64,000 nt of DNA, taken from Zeus faber (taxonomy: Eukaryota; Chordata; Actinopteri; Zeiformes; Zeidae). The position numbers and the translations under genes were made by a program. Location of the stretch: positions 1,652,378 through 1,716,377 of the forward strand of contig OY482862.1 of NCBI GenBank assembly GCA_960531495.1. Reading direction: 5' to 3'. This document shows positions 1 through 11,756 of the stretch, piece after piece. The first letter of the stretch is position 1. Each line of letters starts with the position of its first letter. The notes beneath the pieces are model-generated. The model saw only the letters and a program-made list of their open reading frames with translations, did no database searches and was not told the origin of the DNA.

Positions 1-364
1 ATGTTTTTCCTCCCTGTCCAAATCGATTATGTATGTGTCTTGCAATGTACTGGAAGGTGACATGCCTTCATCAATGGAATCCCAAATTATGGTTAACAAT
101 CTTCAACACTATGCAAGAATAAATTAAGTGAATATAGAATGTGTTAGATGTGCATAACAGGTGAAAAACCTCTCCACAGGTGCTGGCACATACTTTAACA
201 AAATACTCAGGAAACAACTTGGAGCACAAAGGACAGGCCACCTTTATAATAACAGAAAGCAGAGCAAATTTTAATGTGGAATGGTCAGACGCAAAATGTC
301 TCTCATCTGCAATAATGTAATTGACCAGCAATACATTGTTATTACTGTGGCAGTTTTGCCTACC
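1..364. other. Unassigned AT-rich DNA
   Basis: No coding pattern, repeat family or RNA gene was recognised here. It ends where an LTR-like repeat starts. Confidence 0.5.
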
Positions 365-960
365 ACAGGGTCTCTCCAGGGACCTCTGGCACAGAGAAAC
401 AGACGATGGGGTTGTAGACACACCAGTTTATTGTAGAGTTTGGGCTGGGTGGAATTAGCCCAGGAGCAGATGGAGATGTGTCATGACAGGGCTCCTCTCC
501 TGAGTGTGTGTGGGGATGGGGTTTTACCTGTGGCTCTTTAGACCAGCCAACGAGAAACAGGTACAGTATGCAGCCACTCTGATCCTGGTTCCTCAATTAC
601 CTAGACCCAGGTGGGGCTGCTCAAACCACACCATCCCGACATCACATACCCCCGACACCAAACTGAGGCCAGGAAGAATACCTGGCTGAATCCTACTCAA
701 CCCCACTAAGCAGAGAACAAAAATGAAAAAAAAGCCTAAAATACAGACTCTGACCCAGGGTTGCTACACTTAAAATAAATAAAACACCAGACTTTAAACA
801 GGGTTCCCATACCTTAAACCAACCTGGTTCCCCGGAATGGCACAGTCCACCGGCTTCATTCCCCCAGGGCAACGACAGACTACCCCCTCCTCCCTTCCAG
901 CGCGTGGGGCCTTGGGCTGCTGTGCTGGCTGGTGAAGGCGTGGCCGGAATTGGCTGTTGC
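365..960 (-). mobile_element. LTR-element fragment (3' LTR plus part of internal region), copy 1
   Basis: Read on the minus strand, this is internal sequence followed by a purine-rich tract (about 645-660) and an LTR-like end containing an AATAAA-type signal (about 430). The same arrangement occurs at 17864-18925 (minus) and 29085-29583 (plus). Shared landmarks are a 'gagcagc' motif at the LTR start, 'ccaggagcagatgga' and the 'tctctgtgcc' region near the LTR end. The 5' part is missing and the element meets LINE copy A near 960. The family is inferred from internal comparison; it was not matched to a named element. Confidence 0.6.
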
Positions 961-964
961 GGGG

Positions 965-2233
965 TTACAGTATTGCACAGGGATGTAGTTCCACTGTGGG
1001 TGAGATGCAGAGTGACGTAGCCACCTTTTGGTCCTTGCATACGTGCATGTTCAGTGTGTTTATGGCCCTGGGAAAGAAGCTGTCGTTGAGTCTGTTGGTC
1101 CGTGCTCTGAGGGCCTTATAGTGCCTGCCAGAGGGCAACAGGTCAAACAAGTGGTGTCCAGGATATGAGGAGTACTTGATGTTTTTGGCCTTACAGAGGT
1201 AGTAGGAGCAGGCGATGTCTTCCAGGGGAGGCAGAGAGCTGCCGGTGATTTTCTGAGCTGTGTTGATGATTCTCTGGAGAGCACTCTTGTCTGCTGCTGA
1301 GAAGCCGGCATACCACACCGAGATGCAGTAAACCAGTATGCTCTCGATGGTGGAACGATAAAAGGCCACCAGCAGCTGTTCTTCCAGGTTATTCTTCCTG
1401 AGCACCCTCGGGAAGTGTAGATGCTGCTGTGCCTTTTTAACCACCGCCATGGTATTGGTAGACCAGGAGAGATCTTCAGAGATGTGGCTTCCCAGGAATT
1501 TGAAGGTGTGAACCCTCTCCACACACTCCCCGTTGATGTAAAGTGGGGCCCATTCGGCCCTGTGCCTCCTGAAATGTACAATGAGTTGTTTTTTTTTGTG
1601 GTGTTCAATGTCAGGTCGTTTACTGAACACTACACCTGCAGTTTCTGGCCCTCATCTCTGTAGGCCCACTCCTGAGATGAGTCTGACTACTGTGGTATCA
1701 TCTGCAAATTTGATGATGGTGTTGGTGGTTTGGATTGCTGTGCAGTCGTATGTGTACAGAGAGTAGAGAAGTGAACTTAGCACGCAGCCTTGTGGAGAGC
1801 AGCTGCTGTTCCGTAAGGGTGGAGGAGAGGTGGGGGCCTAGTTTTTCAGTTTGACGGCGGTATGTGAGGAAGTTCTTTATCTGGGTGCAGGTGGGGGAGG
1901 GGAGGCCGAGGTCAAGCAGTTTGTCAACCAGAATGTCCCGGATTATTGTGTTGAATGCGGAGCTGTAGTCTATGAAGAACATTCTTACATAGTTACCTTT
2001 ATGTTCCAAGGGGCTCAGCGCGGTGTGTAGGGCTATGGTGATGGTGTCATCTGTGGACCTGTTTGCTCTGTATACAAACTGATGTGGGTCAAAGGTGGGA
2101 GGGGGGCTGGCTTTGATGTACTGAGAGTCCAGTCTCTCAAAGCACTTCATAATAACTGGTGTGAGTGCGACTGGCCTGTAGTCGTTTAAGCTGTCGGTGG
2201 CTGCCTTCTTTGGAACAGGGATGATCGTGGCTG
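965..2233 (-). pseudogene. LINE copy A: C-terminal half of reverse transcriptase, frame-broken
   Basis: Two minus-strand frames (965-1630 and 1698-2233) make up the RT palm and the C-terminal domain of a Rex1/L2-type (Jockey superfamily) non-LTR retrotransposon. Visible are [30 protein letters not shown] and, after a frameshift near 1800, a FADD catalytic box in another frame (about 1700-1720). The C-terminal domain ends in the family's SFFPRAINTLN-like motif. The rest of RT lies at 3381-3914, beyond a 1.15-kb insertion. It cannot encode an active protein. Assignment to the clade is firm; the exact family name is not. Confidence 0.85.
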
Positions 2234-2247
2234 GTTTTTTTTTTTGT

Positions 2248-2520
2248 TTGTTTATTTTACCTGTGGTGTCAGCATGCTGGGCATACAACACAGAATATTT
2301 GTATGCCTTTGCATCTAGGACAGAGTTAGTCTGCAGGTGGAGTTCAAGTTCTCAACCTGCAATGAAGCTCTTTATTAATTCATAAATCATCAAGAACTGC
2401 TGCAATAACTCTGTCTGTGGATGCCCTGTAGAATGACAAGAGCACAGTTTTTGGTTATGGAGAGCCACCACCAACCCCCCCCTTCGGAGAACTATTTAGC
2501 ATGTTTGGCAGGTGTGGTGG
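2248..2520 (-). repeat. Dispersed repeat F1, copy 1 (3' end of the retroposon)
   Basis: About 270 bp recur at 37545-38190 (interrupted) and in shorter form at 46495-46640. On the minus strand each copy carries the same short reading frame, [13 protein letters not shown], just before the A/T-rich tail. The conserved DNA includes 'gtcagcatgctgggcata' on the plus strand. No known family was recognised. Confidence 0.7.
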
Positions 2521-2551
2521 TGTGTGCATGCGTGATGTGACTGCCTGTAAT

Positions 2552-2554
<3 letters not shown>

Positions 2555-2622
<68 letters not shown>
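2555..2622. repeat. (GT)n microsatellite
   Basis: A pure GT run of about 34 units lies inside the retroposed insert, separating its GC-rich part from the F1 segment. Confidence 0.97.
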
Positions 2623-2626
<4 letters not shown>

Positions 2627-2639
2627 TGTTCACCGGTGA

Positions 2640-3380
2640 GTGTACATGACTTATCCCCACTGGTACTGGTGTAGAAGGTCAGTATTGTGTTGCGGCGCCT
2701 TCAAGCAGCAGAAAGGGCCACGAAGCCCCCCGAACTCCGTAGCCCTGTAGACACCCTACGGCTGCAGGAGAGCCCCTAGTACCCTGCACAGCGACCACAG
2801 AAGACTCCCGTGCCCCAAGAGAAGCCAGATGGCCGTGGCGCAACCCCCACGCCCACCCCCGAGGAGCATTACCCAGTACCAAGGAGCACGAGGAGACCCC
2901 GCACCCCAGGGGCGCACACATACAACCAACCCACAGGTGCAGGCACAAGACGCAGCCGCAGGCACAAAACCCGGGCTGCAGGCGCAAGGCAGGGACCGCA
3001 GGCCCGGATCCCGGCCCCATGGCGATAGACCGACACCCCGCCCGAGCCGCCCGCCCCTCAGGCGAGCCGGCAGGACTCCCATTCCCGCCCACGGCCTGCG
3101 CAAGGGTGAGGCCCACCAGCCGCCCCACCCGGCGTGAGTGCCAAGTGCCCATACACGTAGAAGCGTGGCACCTTGATGTTACCACTGCTGATGCCAGCAG
3201 GCCGCCAGATATACAGGCCCTCCACCACCCCCAGCACCCGGGGGTGGCGCTTGCACCCCGCCCATCCCGCAAGCCCTCAGTCTATTGTGGGGTGTTTGTG
3301 CTGAGTATGAGTTTTGGCACTGGGAGAGATAGGAGAATCGAGACCGGATCGATCCAGGGGCGCAGCAGGCCGGGAGCAAC
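2640..3380 (-). repeat. GC-rich 5' part of the retroposed insert
   Basis: The stretch is strongly GC-rich compared with its surroundings and is open in several frames on both strands, including a 197-residue minus frame at 2679-3272. The predicted peptides are low-complexity (G, C, A, R, P rich) and match no family I know, so the openness probably reflects base composition. It belongs to the same insertion as F1 copy 1 because both lie between the 11-bp repeats. Confidence 0.55.
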
Positions 3381-3914
3381 GATCGTGGCTGTTTTTAGGC
3401 AGGGCAGAATGGTGGCTTTTGTCAGGGAGAGGTTTAATATCTTTGAGAAGAGCCCAACGAGCTGGTTAGCCCATACTTTGAGGACCTTACCGGGTACTCC
3501 GTCAGGGCCAGGGGCCTTTCTTGGATTCACTGACCTAAGCACCCGTTTCACTCCCTGTTCTTGTAGTGTCAGTGTGTGGGTGCTGGAGACCGATGAAGAT
3601 GGGGGCAGTGAGTTGGGGATGGGCCTCGTTACCCCAAACCAGGCAAAGAAATGGTTCAGTTCCTCTGCCAGCGAGGTGTCATTGCTGACGGTGACGGGGT
3701 TTCTTCCCTTGTAATTTGTGATGTGCTGGATACCCTTCCACACCCTCCGTGGGTCATTTTTTGTGAGGGGGTCTTCAATTTTCCTCTTGTGGGCCTCTTT
3801 GGCACCTTCGAAGCCTCTCTTCAGGTTGGCGCTTGTAGTGCAGTACACGGCCCTGTCACCTGACTTGAAGGCGATGTTGTGGTTCTTGAAAGGTGTCTGA
3901 ACTGCACTTGTCAT
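3381..3914 (-). pseudogene. LINE copy A: N-terminal part of reverse transcriptase
   Basis: The minus frame encodes the RT entry region of the same LINE as 965-2233. It shows the WKGIQHITNYKGR segment, an LNHFFAWF segment, and the RSVNPRKAPGPDGVPGKVLK motif that precedes the fingers in this clade, then CLKTATI, where the insertion interrupts it. The upstream LAEEL context and the RT order match copies B and C. It is broken by the insertion and by decay upstream. Confidence 0.85.
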
Positions 3915-4790
3915 TCAGGGTTTCTAATTTGGAAACACCCGCATCCGTTTCTCTGCAGTTACATTTTCTGTGCAGTTCTTTATGTCACACAAGATGGTTT
4001 TTGGATATCCCTCTAACTCCTGTTGCTCAAATACGTCCCATGCTGTTCAAATACGTCCCATGCAGAGAGCTCCCTCAGGCCAGGTTTTGATGTTTTTTTG
4101 TGCTTAGCTTTGTTTTCCTTCTGAGGGGAGTATATGCTGTGATGAGGAGCAGTGAGAGGTGATCTGATTGTCCTAGGTGAGGGAGGGGTGCGGCTCTGTA
4201 AGCTTGCTTTATGTTGGAATAGATTTGGTCGAGTGTGTTGTTGCCACTGGGAGAGCACTTCATATACTGGAGAAATTTAGGGAGTACTGTCTTTAAGCAT
4301 GCTTGATTAAAGTCTTATGATGCGCACACCATCTGGATGAGCACGCTGTTGGTTGTTTATGCTAGTGAGTAAGTGGGAGAGAGCTGTGCTAATGTTAGCA
4401 TCTGGTGGTATGTAAACAGCCATCACAATAACTACTGTTTGCTCTCGTGGTAAATAGAAGGGTCTTCATATGACTGATTTGGCTTCTAAGTCAGTGGAAC
4501 AGTGACTCGCAATAATTCTGCTGTTGGTACACCAGTCATTGTGCACAGAGAAGCAAAGTCCTCCGCCTCTGTTCTTACCCGAGTCTACATTCCTGTCTTG
4601 CCTGAAGATTGTACAGTCTGCTAGCTGAACCACAGCGTGTGGAATTTGTGGGGTGAAGCCAGTTTTTCGTAATAATCATCACACAACAGTTTCAGTTGAT
4701 GCAGTTTGCAGCGATCTGTAGTTCCATTTCATCCATTTTGTGAGTGATAGATCAAGCGTTGGTGAGGTATATACTCGATTATACTTGGCA
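3915..4790 (-). pseudogene. LINE copy A: decayed endonuclease region
   Basis: Short minus-strand fragments (for example 4013-4258) correspond to the end of the apurinic-endonuclease domain and the linker to RT. A peptide similar to LGQSDHLSLLL, containing the catalytic SDH triplet, lies at about 4135-4190. Further upstream the DNA still aligns by eye with the endonuclease portions of copies B and C (a 'ggtggtatgtaaac' block is at 4408), but stops and indels interrupt every frame. The 5' limit is approximate. Confidence 0.6.
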
Positions 4791-7700
4791 ATGGAGGTTT
4801 GTGTGGTTGTTTCCTTAGCCTAGCAAATTGGCACGACCGGCATTCCCGCTTCTGTAGTGTAATCCAATGTCGATTAAGTCCTGGCGACTATATCCATGGT
4901 TTGCTTGACAAAGTATGACTAACAACAACAAAAACACACAAATAAAGCACCAAACTGGAGAGCCCCACCCCCACAAGACAATTAACTTAACATTTATTTT
5001 GTGGAAGGAGGTTGTACATTGGAGCACACCTGGAGATGCGTATAATATAAAAGCTACACATGAGTGAGTTTACATTTCCAGGATTACTCAAAGCTAGACT
5101 CAGGAAGCCTAATCATAGAGAAATAAGTTCATAAATTATCATAAATAAGTTGCACACTTAAGTATTGTATGTTACACATTCCCATGACTCAATAAAAAAA
5201 GGGGGGGTAAAACTGCGGTAAACCATCAGTGACATTAATGAGCACATGTAAATCAGCATTTATTACAGAATTAGTAGATAGAGGATAGTCATTTTATTCA
5301 ACTGCCGACATACCACAGAGTTGAATTGAGTATGGGAGATTCTCTCTTACCAGCAGCATTATGTAGAATCCAGGCCCCTTCCAGTGGTGCCATTTTGTGT
5401 CCATGAGTATCGCTGATATCTATGGGGAAAGGGAAACACAAATGTGCAGTTACCACTGAACCATCCCCCCATGTCATCTCTCTTCAGGTAGATTTGTTAC
5501 AGGTACTGCTTCACTGGATTGAAAAACCACAGTAGCATCTCCACCCCTTTCCTTATTATTTCTTTCTGGAGTCATCTTACTTTGGAGTCATCAGCATACT
5601 CATAGTCCTCCTGGCGAGCCCCGTCTGGAGAAGGACCATCTCCATCTCTCAAATTTGGTGTTCACTCTGTGCATTTATTCATCAGAAAAAACTGGATAGG
5701 GGTTGGGCTGATAGCCCTTCTTTTGGGAGATGGGGTATAGCCTTTTCCAGATTTGAATAAGCCAGAAAAAGCACAGAAGAGTTTACAATGGAGGCATGTT
5801 ATATGATACATCAATTCTGAATAAAAAAACTGATACAGATACAAACCAGACCATATTGTGCTCCACTGTATTTCCTGATGTACAAGGACAGCCAGTGGCC
5901 CTCTGCTGTTGCTGCCCCTGGGCTACCTGATGCTGCCTTGTCCCAGTCTGCTCCCTGTTGCCAAGGGCAGACCGCTGCTGTCCCTGTGTAGCAGGATGTC
6001 TGTTGCCTACTGCCACCTGCTCTCCCTGAACCTCTACTTCATCTGTGAAAACAACGCAAAACTGTCTATAAAACCCAAGGAGCTAAATATACTGAGCAAA
6101 ACTTGGAGAAATAGTAAGTATTAGTAGTTAGTAATTATTAGTGAGTGAGTGCTACTTAAAAAGGTGCAGTGTTTAGAATTTGTGGTACGGACTTGCCAGA
6201 AGAATATAATAATATTCAGAAGTATGTTTTGATTAGTGTATGATCCCATGAAAATAAGAATACTTGTGTTGCCATTCCCTTAGAATGAGCCATTTGTATC
6301 TACATAAGGAGCAGGTACTATTCACGGAGGTCACAATGTTAGACTGCCATATTTTTACAGTAGCCCAGAACAGAAAAACCAAACACTGGCTCTAGAGAGG
6401 GCCTTTCACGTTTTTCGCAAGTTTGATGACTACTGTCTCTTCCACTGTCTTTTCCATGTTGCACTGACATGGGGAGGGGTATTCAGTTAGTTGCGATCTG
6501 AAAGCTCAGAGTGGCTAGATGCCCCTCAATTTTACACACTGCACCTGGCCTCATAAATGCAAGGGCCAGCCCTGATGTTATGTTTTATCGTTTTAAATGG
6601 CTGCACAGCAGTATGTAGCTTATGGGAATGACACACACTGCCATGCGTGCCATGTGTGCCAAGTCATCTCACCCAAGTTTCACAACATGCTTACAGTTTT
6701 CAGAAGATGGCTCAGCTTAGCCAAGGCTCTTCTTAACAAGGCAACAGCACGAGTGGTAGCATTTTGTAACTCTGCCTGTTATACAGACATAAATAAAATA
6801 TAGTAGATTGACTTTAACTAGCTAATAACACAATGTAATGTATCATAATATCTTAATTGTCTGTCAAGCAAAGGATATTATACATTTTCATACATTTCAT
6901 ACATACATTATTATACGTATACAAGACATAACTCCCTGTGGTCGGCCTTGGATACATCCTGGGTACACGCTATTCTTAAAAAGGAAATGAAAGCGGGGAG
7001 TTATGCAGACTAAAAAAAGCTAGATGTACTAAGATTGTTCCAAAATCTTGGTAGTCCATCATGTTTTCTCTCCTCACCAGACATGACACGTAACTTTGTT
7101 GTTACGTGAACAGCATCAAATCACATTTTAAAAAATTTTCAGTTTTTTAACAGTGTGTTTTTTTTCATCTTACTTGTGAAAAGGCTTTAAAGAGTTAAAA
7201 GCAACAAAAAAATTAACAAAATAAGTGACCATTGGTCTGGCCGGCGCTTTCTGGGAGAGCTGGTGCCATCCTTTGGGGGCGATACTGATTTTGTTAAATC
7301 ATGTCACGGACAAGCAGACCATTTTTTCCAATGTGACAAATTACAGCCATGATACACTCAAACAAAATATACGTCACAGTCGTGATCAGCAATCACACTT
7401 TTGGCAATAAGGGAGGGCCTTAGGAGCAACGCTCTCATAGTAATTCCGCGATCGCTCCTCTCTGACGGTACCAACTCTGCCCATGGGACACGACCCTATT
7501 GACAGTTTACCCAGAATGGCAGAATGGCTAGAGTCTGGTTGGGCTAAGACACTGATGTCTTTGCATCCTAGCAACGACCCTGTTGAAGTGCATCGTTAAA
7601 ACATTTAAAGGTGTAGGCTTAAAGACTGGCATTTTTTACCTTAATTTGAAAATTGAAAGTATAGGGAATTGGGAAGAGGGAATATGTTATTTTGTTTTTG

Positions 7701-8160
7701 CACTGAAGGAGATTTACCTCCAAAAGCTCTTTTTATTCTAGAGGGGTTCAATAACTCTGCAATTCCTGCAGAGTGCTCTGCTGATGCTGTACAATCAAAA
7801 GGCTTTGTGGACCCTGTAGGCAACTAGAAGTCCATAGAGAGCAGCAAGGGTAAACCACAGACCCGGCAACGAAAAAAACCCCAGATTGTTTGTCTGAAAT
7901 GACCAATACTGGAATGATGGCAGTTAAGTATTCATGAATTCAGCCATAGAGAAACAATTAATTAGTACAGCGTGTAATTATAATTCCTATGTTTGACAGA
8001 TAGAATGGGATGGGTGGCTGCTGGAGAGGAGAGAGAGAGGTAGAGAGAGTTATTAACTTGTGTGCCAGCGCCTCTACACAGCGAATTCTGGCCTTTGGAG
8101 AAAACCTCTGGGGACTCCAATGAACTTAATTTGATTGTACATATGTGACCATGGAATAAA
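4791..8160. other. Non-coding, no recognised feature
   Basis: Only short scattered frames without family resemblance are present. Base composition is AT-rich with ordinary homopolymers. I see no gene, RNA or repeat that I can name. Confidence 0.5.
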
Positions 8161-8217
8161 CTCCCGCCTAGAGTTAAGGTATAGCAAAAAATGCTTTACC
8201 TTAACCCTAGGCGGGAA
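8161..8217. repeat. Imperfect inverted repeat, 25-nt arms
   Basis: Arms at 8161-8185 and 8193-8217 pair at 22 of 25 positions around a 7-nt A-rich loop. It could fold as a long hairpin. It may be the remains of a palindromic MITE or simply a structured element; nothing nearby decides. Confidence 0.8.
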
Positions 8218-8856
8218 TGAACACCAAAATAATTCACCACCAAGGACGTACCCTGAGCATGCTGGAGCACAGGTCTGGCAAAACAAAAAAGGAAAGAAAC
8301 CCTAGAAATCGAACCACTTCATGTCCAACTTCAGATTTTCAAATCCCAGAAGTTTGCTGTGTACCGCACACCACTGGGGTGGAAGTCCAAGTTTAATCTC
8401 AGCTGTACAACAACTTAATGTGTTTGCGCTGGAAGATGAGGCAACGAAAGTTGAGAAGAAATGGAGAAAAATAAAATGATGACAAGATGGAAAATAACGT
8501 AATTTACTATTTTGCATAGGGACAAACATTTTATTCTCTGAAAACTTTATAAAGAGCAACTATCAGATTTTCTTTTTAATGAATTGGTGTCCGGACAGGA
8601 TGTTTTAGCTTGTCTTCCCACTGGCTACGCTTCGGACGGTGTTAGAAGAGTCTTGCAATCAGTACACATGGCCTTGGCATCATTGTATATAGTAACAGGT
8701 CCTGTTAACGCTTCCACAAACATCTAACCTTTTAGACATTTTCAGGAGTGTCATTTGTGAGACTGATTTAGAAGTTAAAAATCCAGTTTTTACAAAATAA
8801 TGTCCCATACCAACTCTTTGGACACAGGGACTTAAAGAGAGAGTTAAAAGGAACAA
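8218..8856. other. Non-coding, no recognised feature
   Basis: No coding resemblance or repeat family was recognised between the two large hairpins. Confidence 0.5.
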
Positions 8857-8972
8857 CTTTTGGAACGAGGAGACCACATTTGCAACATTTAACATGCGCG
8901 CGAACGGCGGGGGGGTCGTGCACGCATATAACCTATTGTAATATGGCAAATGCGGTCTCCTTGTTCCAAAAG
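8857..8972. repeat. Imperfect inverted repeat, 27-nt arms, 62-nt spacer
   Basis: Arms 8857-8883 and 8946-8972 pair at 25 of 27 positions. The spacer holds a GC-rich 'catgcgcgcgaacggcgg' stretch that stands out from the AT-rich surroundings. A short TIR-type element is one possible reading; no target duplication was established. Confidence 0.7.
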
Positions 8973-9054
8973 TGCAGGACTTATGATTTACAAGTAAAGT
9001 ATCTACACAAAGCATCAGTTTTTGAACAGAATGGGACAGTCCATTAACTCAGTT

Positions 9055-9235
9055 GTGTTTAAAGATGTTGTTTCATACACGTAGGAAACAAACGAAAATA
9101 AATAGATCTAAAATAAAAAGACTAACTCCTGAAAAACGAATGAAAAACTCTGTTCCAATTCTTTGAGTGAGGTTTACATTTTTAATTTTCCATACAAGTA
9201 AGAAACTCAGGAAACAAAAATAATCAAAATCTTTC
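9055..9235 (+). repeat. Dispersed repeat R2, copy 1 (first part)
   Basis: Contains two degenerate repeats of a motif around 'taggaaacaaa...aaataaatagatctaaaataaaa' (9070-9120 and 9185-9230). The same pair occurs at 56785-57035 in the same orientation. The second part of the family sequence resumes at about 9965. Confidence 0.55.
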
Positions 9236-9960
9236 TCTTTGAGATTATATTATATATTGCAATATTATTATCACAAGATCCACATATAGAGCAGCACGCA
9301 AGTGAGGGGGGGGGCAGTGATATGTGCACAGTCGAACGCAGATCACGGGCGCCAGTGATTTGCGCTTCGCTGTGCTGCTCCGTTTGCCTAGAGCGGCGAA
9401 ATGCCTATAACCGGAGCTGAGGGTCCATGTGCCTTTTCTTTTCTTTTTTTTCTTTTGAGCACCTGCCCCTTTTAAAGTTTCTGTCAGGGACTGTAGAGCG
9501 GGGCAGTGAGATCCGGAGTAGTTTATCAACAGCGCTGAGTTTCAGAAAGCGGTAAACTGCACTAACAATATTTCAATTCTCAGATTTTTTTGTCCGTCAT
9601 CAATGTCAATAGACAATTTTATCGTTAACCTGCTCGGGCCTACAAAGCATTCTCCATGCACAAAGATCCACACAAAGGTAACTAACTGGAGCATGATAGA
9701 GACTTCATCAACACACGCCCATTCACTTGCTGTGAATGATCCAGACAATTACCTGCTCTGTTCACACATACCACTCTATCGGACATTACCCAAAGTTTGC
9801 ACTAGGGTGCTGGCTGTGTAAAGTCTGAGTAATGTCCAGGTCAAAGGATTCAGACATTTGGGTTCACACATACAGCTTCTCCAGGTAATGTCCGGATAAT
9901 TTCAGGTTTACAGTGCATGTGTGAAAGCAGCTTCTGCATGTTTAAGTTTTAGTAGTTTAG
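9236..9960. other. Sequence separating two parts of repeat R2, possible insertion
   Basis: In the second R2 copy (57 kb) the two halves lie within about 10 bases of each other, so this 0.7-kb stretch is probably an insertion in copy 1. It contains related blocks around 'gtccggataatttcagg' and 'tatcggacattacccaaag' near 9778-9905, which look like degenerate inverted or repeated motifs. No coding sequence was recognised. Confidence 0.4.
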
Positions 9961-10160
9961 TAAAAAATTAGCATCTCTCGGCATCTCTTCTACATCCCAA
10001 GTTGCCGTTCACTGTAGTGCTAGCTCTGTCCTCCGACACCTGTGACATCACGTTCAAGTTTACAGGCAAGATAAACATCAGATATTAAGGTGGCCATGGT
10101 TCATTGCATTCCGAAAAATAGTCCAGCTGTAATTCTAAGACTAAAATTAAAAAAAAAGAA
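9961..10160 (+). repeat. Dispersed repeat R2, copy 1 (second part)
   Basis: Matches 57036-57215 with landmarks 'gcatctcttctac', 'gctagctctgtcct' and 'agtccagctgtaattctaag'. Both copies end in an A-rich stretch, as a retroposon would. Confidence 0.65.
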
Positions 10161-11490
10161 AATCATTTTTCATGGATTTCTCAGCTTTCAAATGATTATA
10201 CAAATATTATTCATTATGCTTCCAGGTTAATTGATGATTATGATTCAGATGCAGAAGGACTCATGCTATAGTCCATCATTGTGGTGACCTTCCCTGTTCC
10301 CAATTAAAGATAAGAAGAATACTTATTGGAACTCCTTTGTCCCTGCTGTCATCACAGGAGCTTTCTAAATTTTGATATTTATTGTTAGGCAAAGTAATTG
10401 AGTACGCTGTACCTCTTTTTTTTTTTTTTTTAATTTCAAATCTTGGTTGGACCAATGTCATCGTACATTATTCAAAAATTGTCAAATATCGAACAATTTA
10501 CTTCTGAGAAACTTACCACTCTGTTTCAGCTTCTCACTGTGCCTAAATGCAGTTCAATGGGACAAATGTATGAGCCCAAAAAAATAAATGTTAAACTCTC
10601 CTTTTCGAAAATGGGGTACTCGTATTATAATCAGACAGTCCTTATATGTGCTAGTAAGTAAAGATGTTTGAAAACTGCATTGAATCAGGATTTTGTGTGT
10701 TTTATTGACTCTTTTACACTTCCACAAAACAGCTGTTTTGGCTACTTCCATGCTAACGGAGGGATGAAAACACTGGCTTCTTAACTACTGGCAACATATT
10801 GGAGTCAACATTACTTTCAAGAAAATGTCTTGCATAATATAAAGCGAAAGCTTCCAGTGCCGTGGAGAAAAACCCACTCTTAGGTTCTTTAACAAATAGG
10901 CAGAACAAGTTGAATACACAGATAAGACTCTTTATTAAGCAATAACCGGTCTGAGTGAGGCCTGCACAGTACCCTGAAAACTTTTTGAAATGCAAAGTAA
11001 TATATTATTTTCAAAGCATTGACTCCTCCTTGTCTTCCTATCTTCTGAGCTTACCATCATATGGAGATCATGACTTAGAAGCCTACTACCTCTGAGAGAG
11101 GGCACAGCTCGCTCACAGTGAGCCCCACACCCCTCTGGCTTTTCAGAGGACTCTGTTGAGACAGGCTTTCACTCTTATTTATATTGTCTGAATACATTGT
11201 TCATATTATGTCTCATTAAGTCATATCTTGTTCATATTAAATCTAAATGTTATATCTTGTCTTCGTGCAAACATATATTTCATGAGGTTGATTTGATACC
11301 CCAAACCTCTGCATTCCTTGTCTATAAGTGATTGATGGAAGGAGCCCTCTTCTTGATTCCACATCTGCTTCTAATTGTGGCATACTCAACACGAAGACAT
11401 GTTTACTTTTTCATTGATTCCCTTAAAAATAAGCTTAAAATTACTACAGTAGCTTTTAATAGGCCAGTTTCTCTCATATATTACGACATC
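10161..11490. other. Non-coding, no recognised feature
   Basis: Short frames only. A T-rich homopolymer lies at about 10416-10432. No family was recognised. Confidence 0.5.
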
Positions 11491-11540
11491 TTATTAAGTG
11501 TATTTGTATGTGACAAATAATCTCTTGAACTTGAACTTGA
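11491..11540 (+). mobile_element. Isolated LINE 3' tail
   Basis: 'gtatgtgacaaataa' followed by 'cttgaacttgaacttgaa' resembles the 3' terminus of the LINE tails at 34.5, 36.9 and (minus) 19.1 kb, which end in short tandem repeats. It is probably a heavily 5'-truncated insertion. Confidence 0.5.
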
Positions 11541-11756
11541 AACACCATGCATGGATGCTGGGCTATAAAAGCTCTTATATAATCTTGGGTTTATGAATGA
11601 AATTACCTATGTCCTACATGACTTTAATGTACTCCCGACAAGGTTTTAAGGCCATTGCTCTGGGTTAACATGGATTGGTAATGAGTGATTTACTGGTGTG
11701 AGTTCATAAAACACTTTTAAATTAAATCAAACGGTGTACATTGCTAGACATTTTCT
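11541..11756. other. Short unassigned interval
   Basis: Nothing recognised between the isolated tail and LINE copy B. Confidence 0.4.

Larger units (their letters stand above)
2234..3380 (-). mobile_element. Retroposed insert inside LINE copy A, A-tailed, flanked by 11-bp direct repeats
   Basis: The LINE reading frame stops at 2223-2233 (gatcgtggctg) and resumes at 3381-3391 with the same 11 bases, so the 1147 bp between them are an insertion. On the minus strand the insert runs from a GC-rich 5' part (3380 to about 2690), through a CA microsatellite (2622-2555), to a 3' segment that recurs at 37.5 and 46.5 kb, and ends in an A-rich tail (2234-2247, T-rich on plus). A-tail plus target duplication is the signature of LINE-mediated retroposition. 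The source element is unknown to me. Confidence 0.75.
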
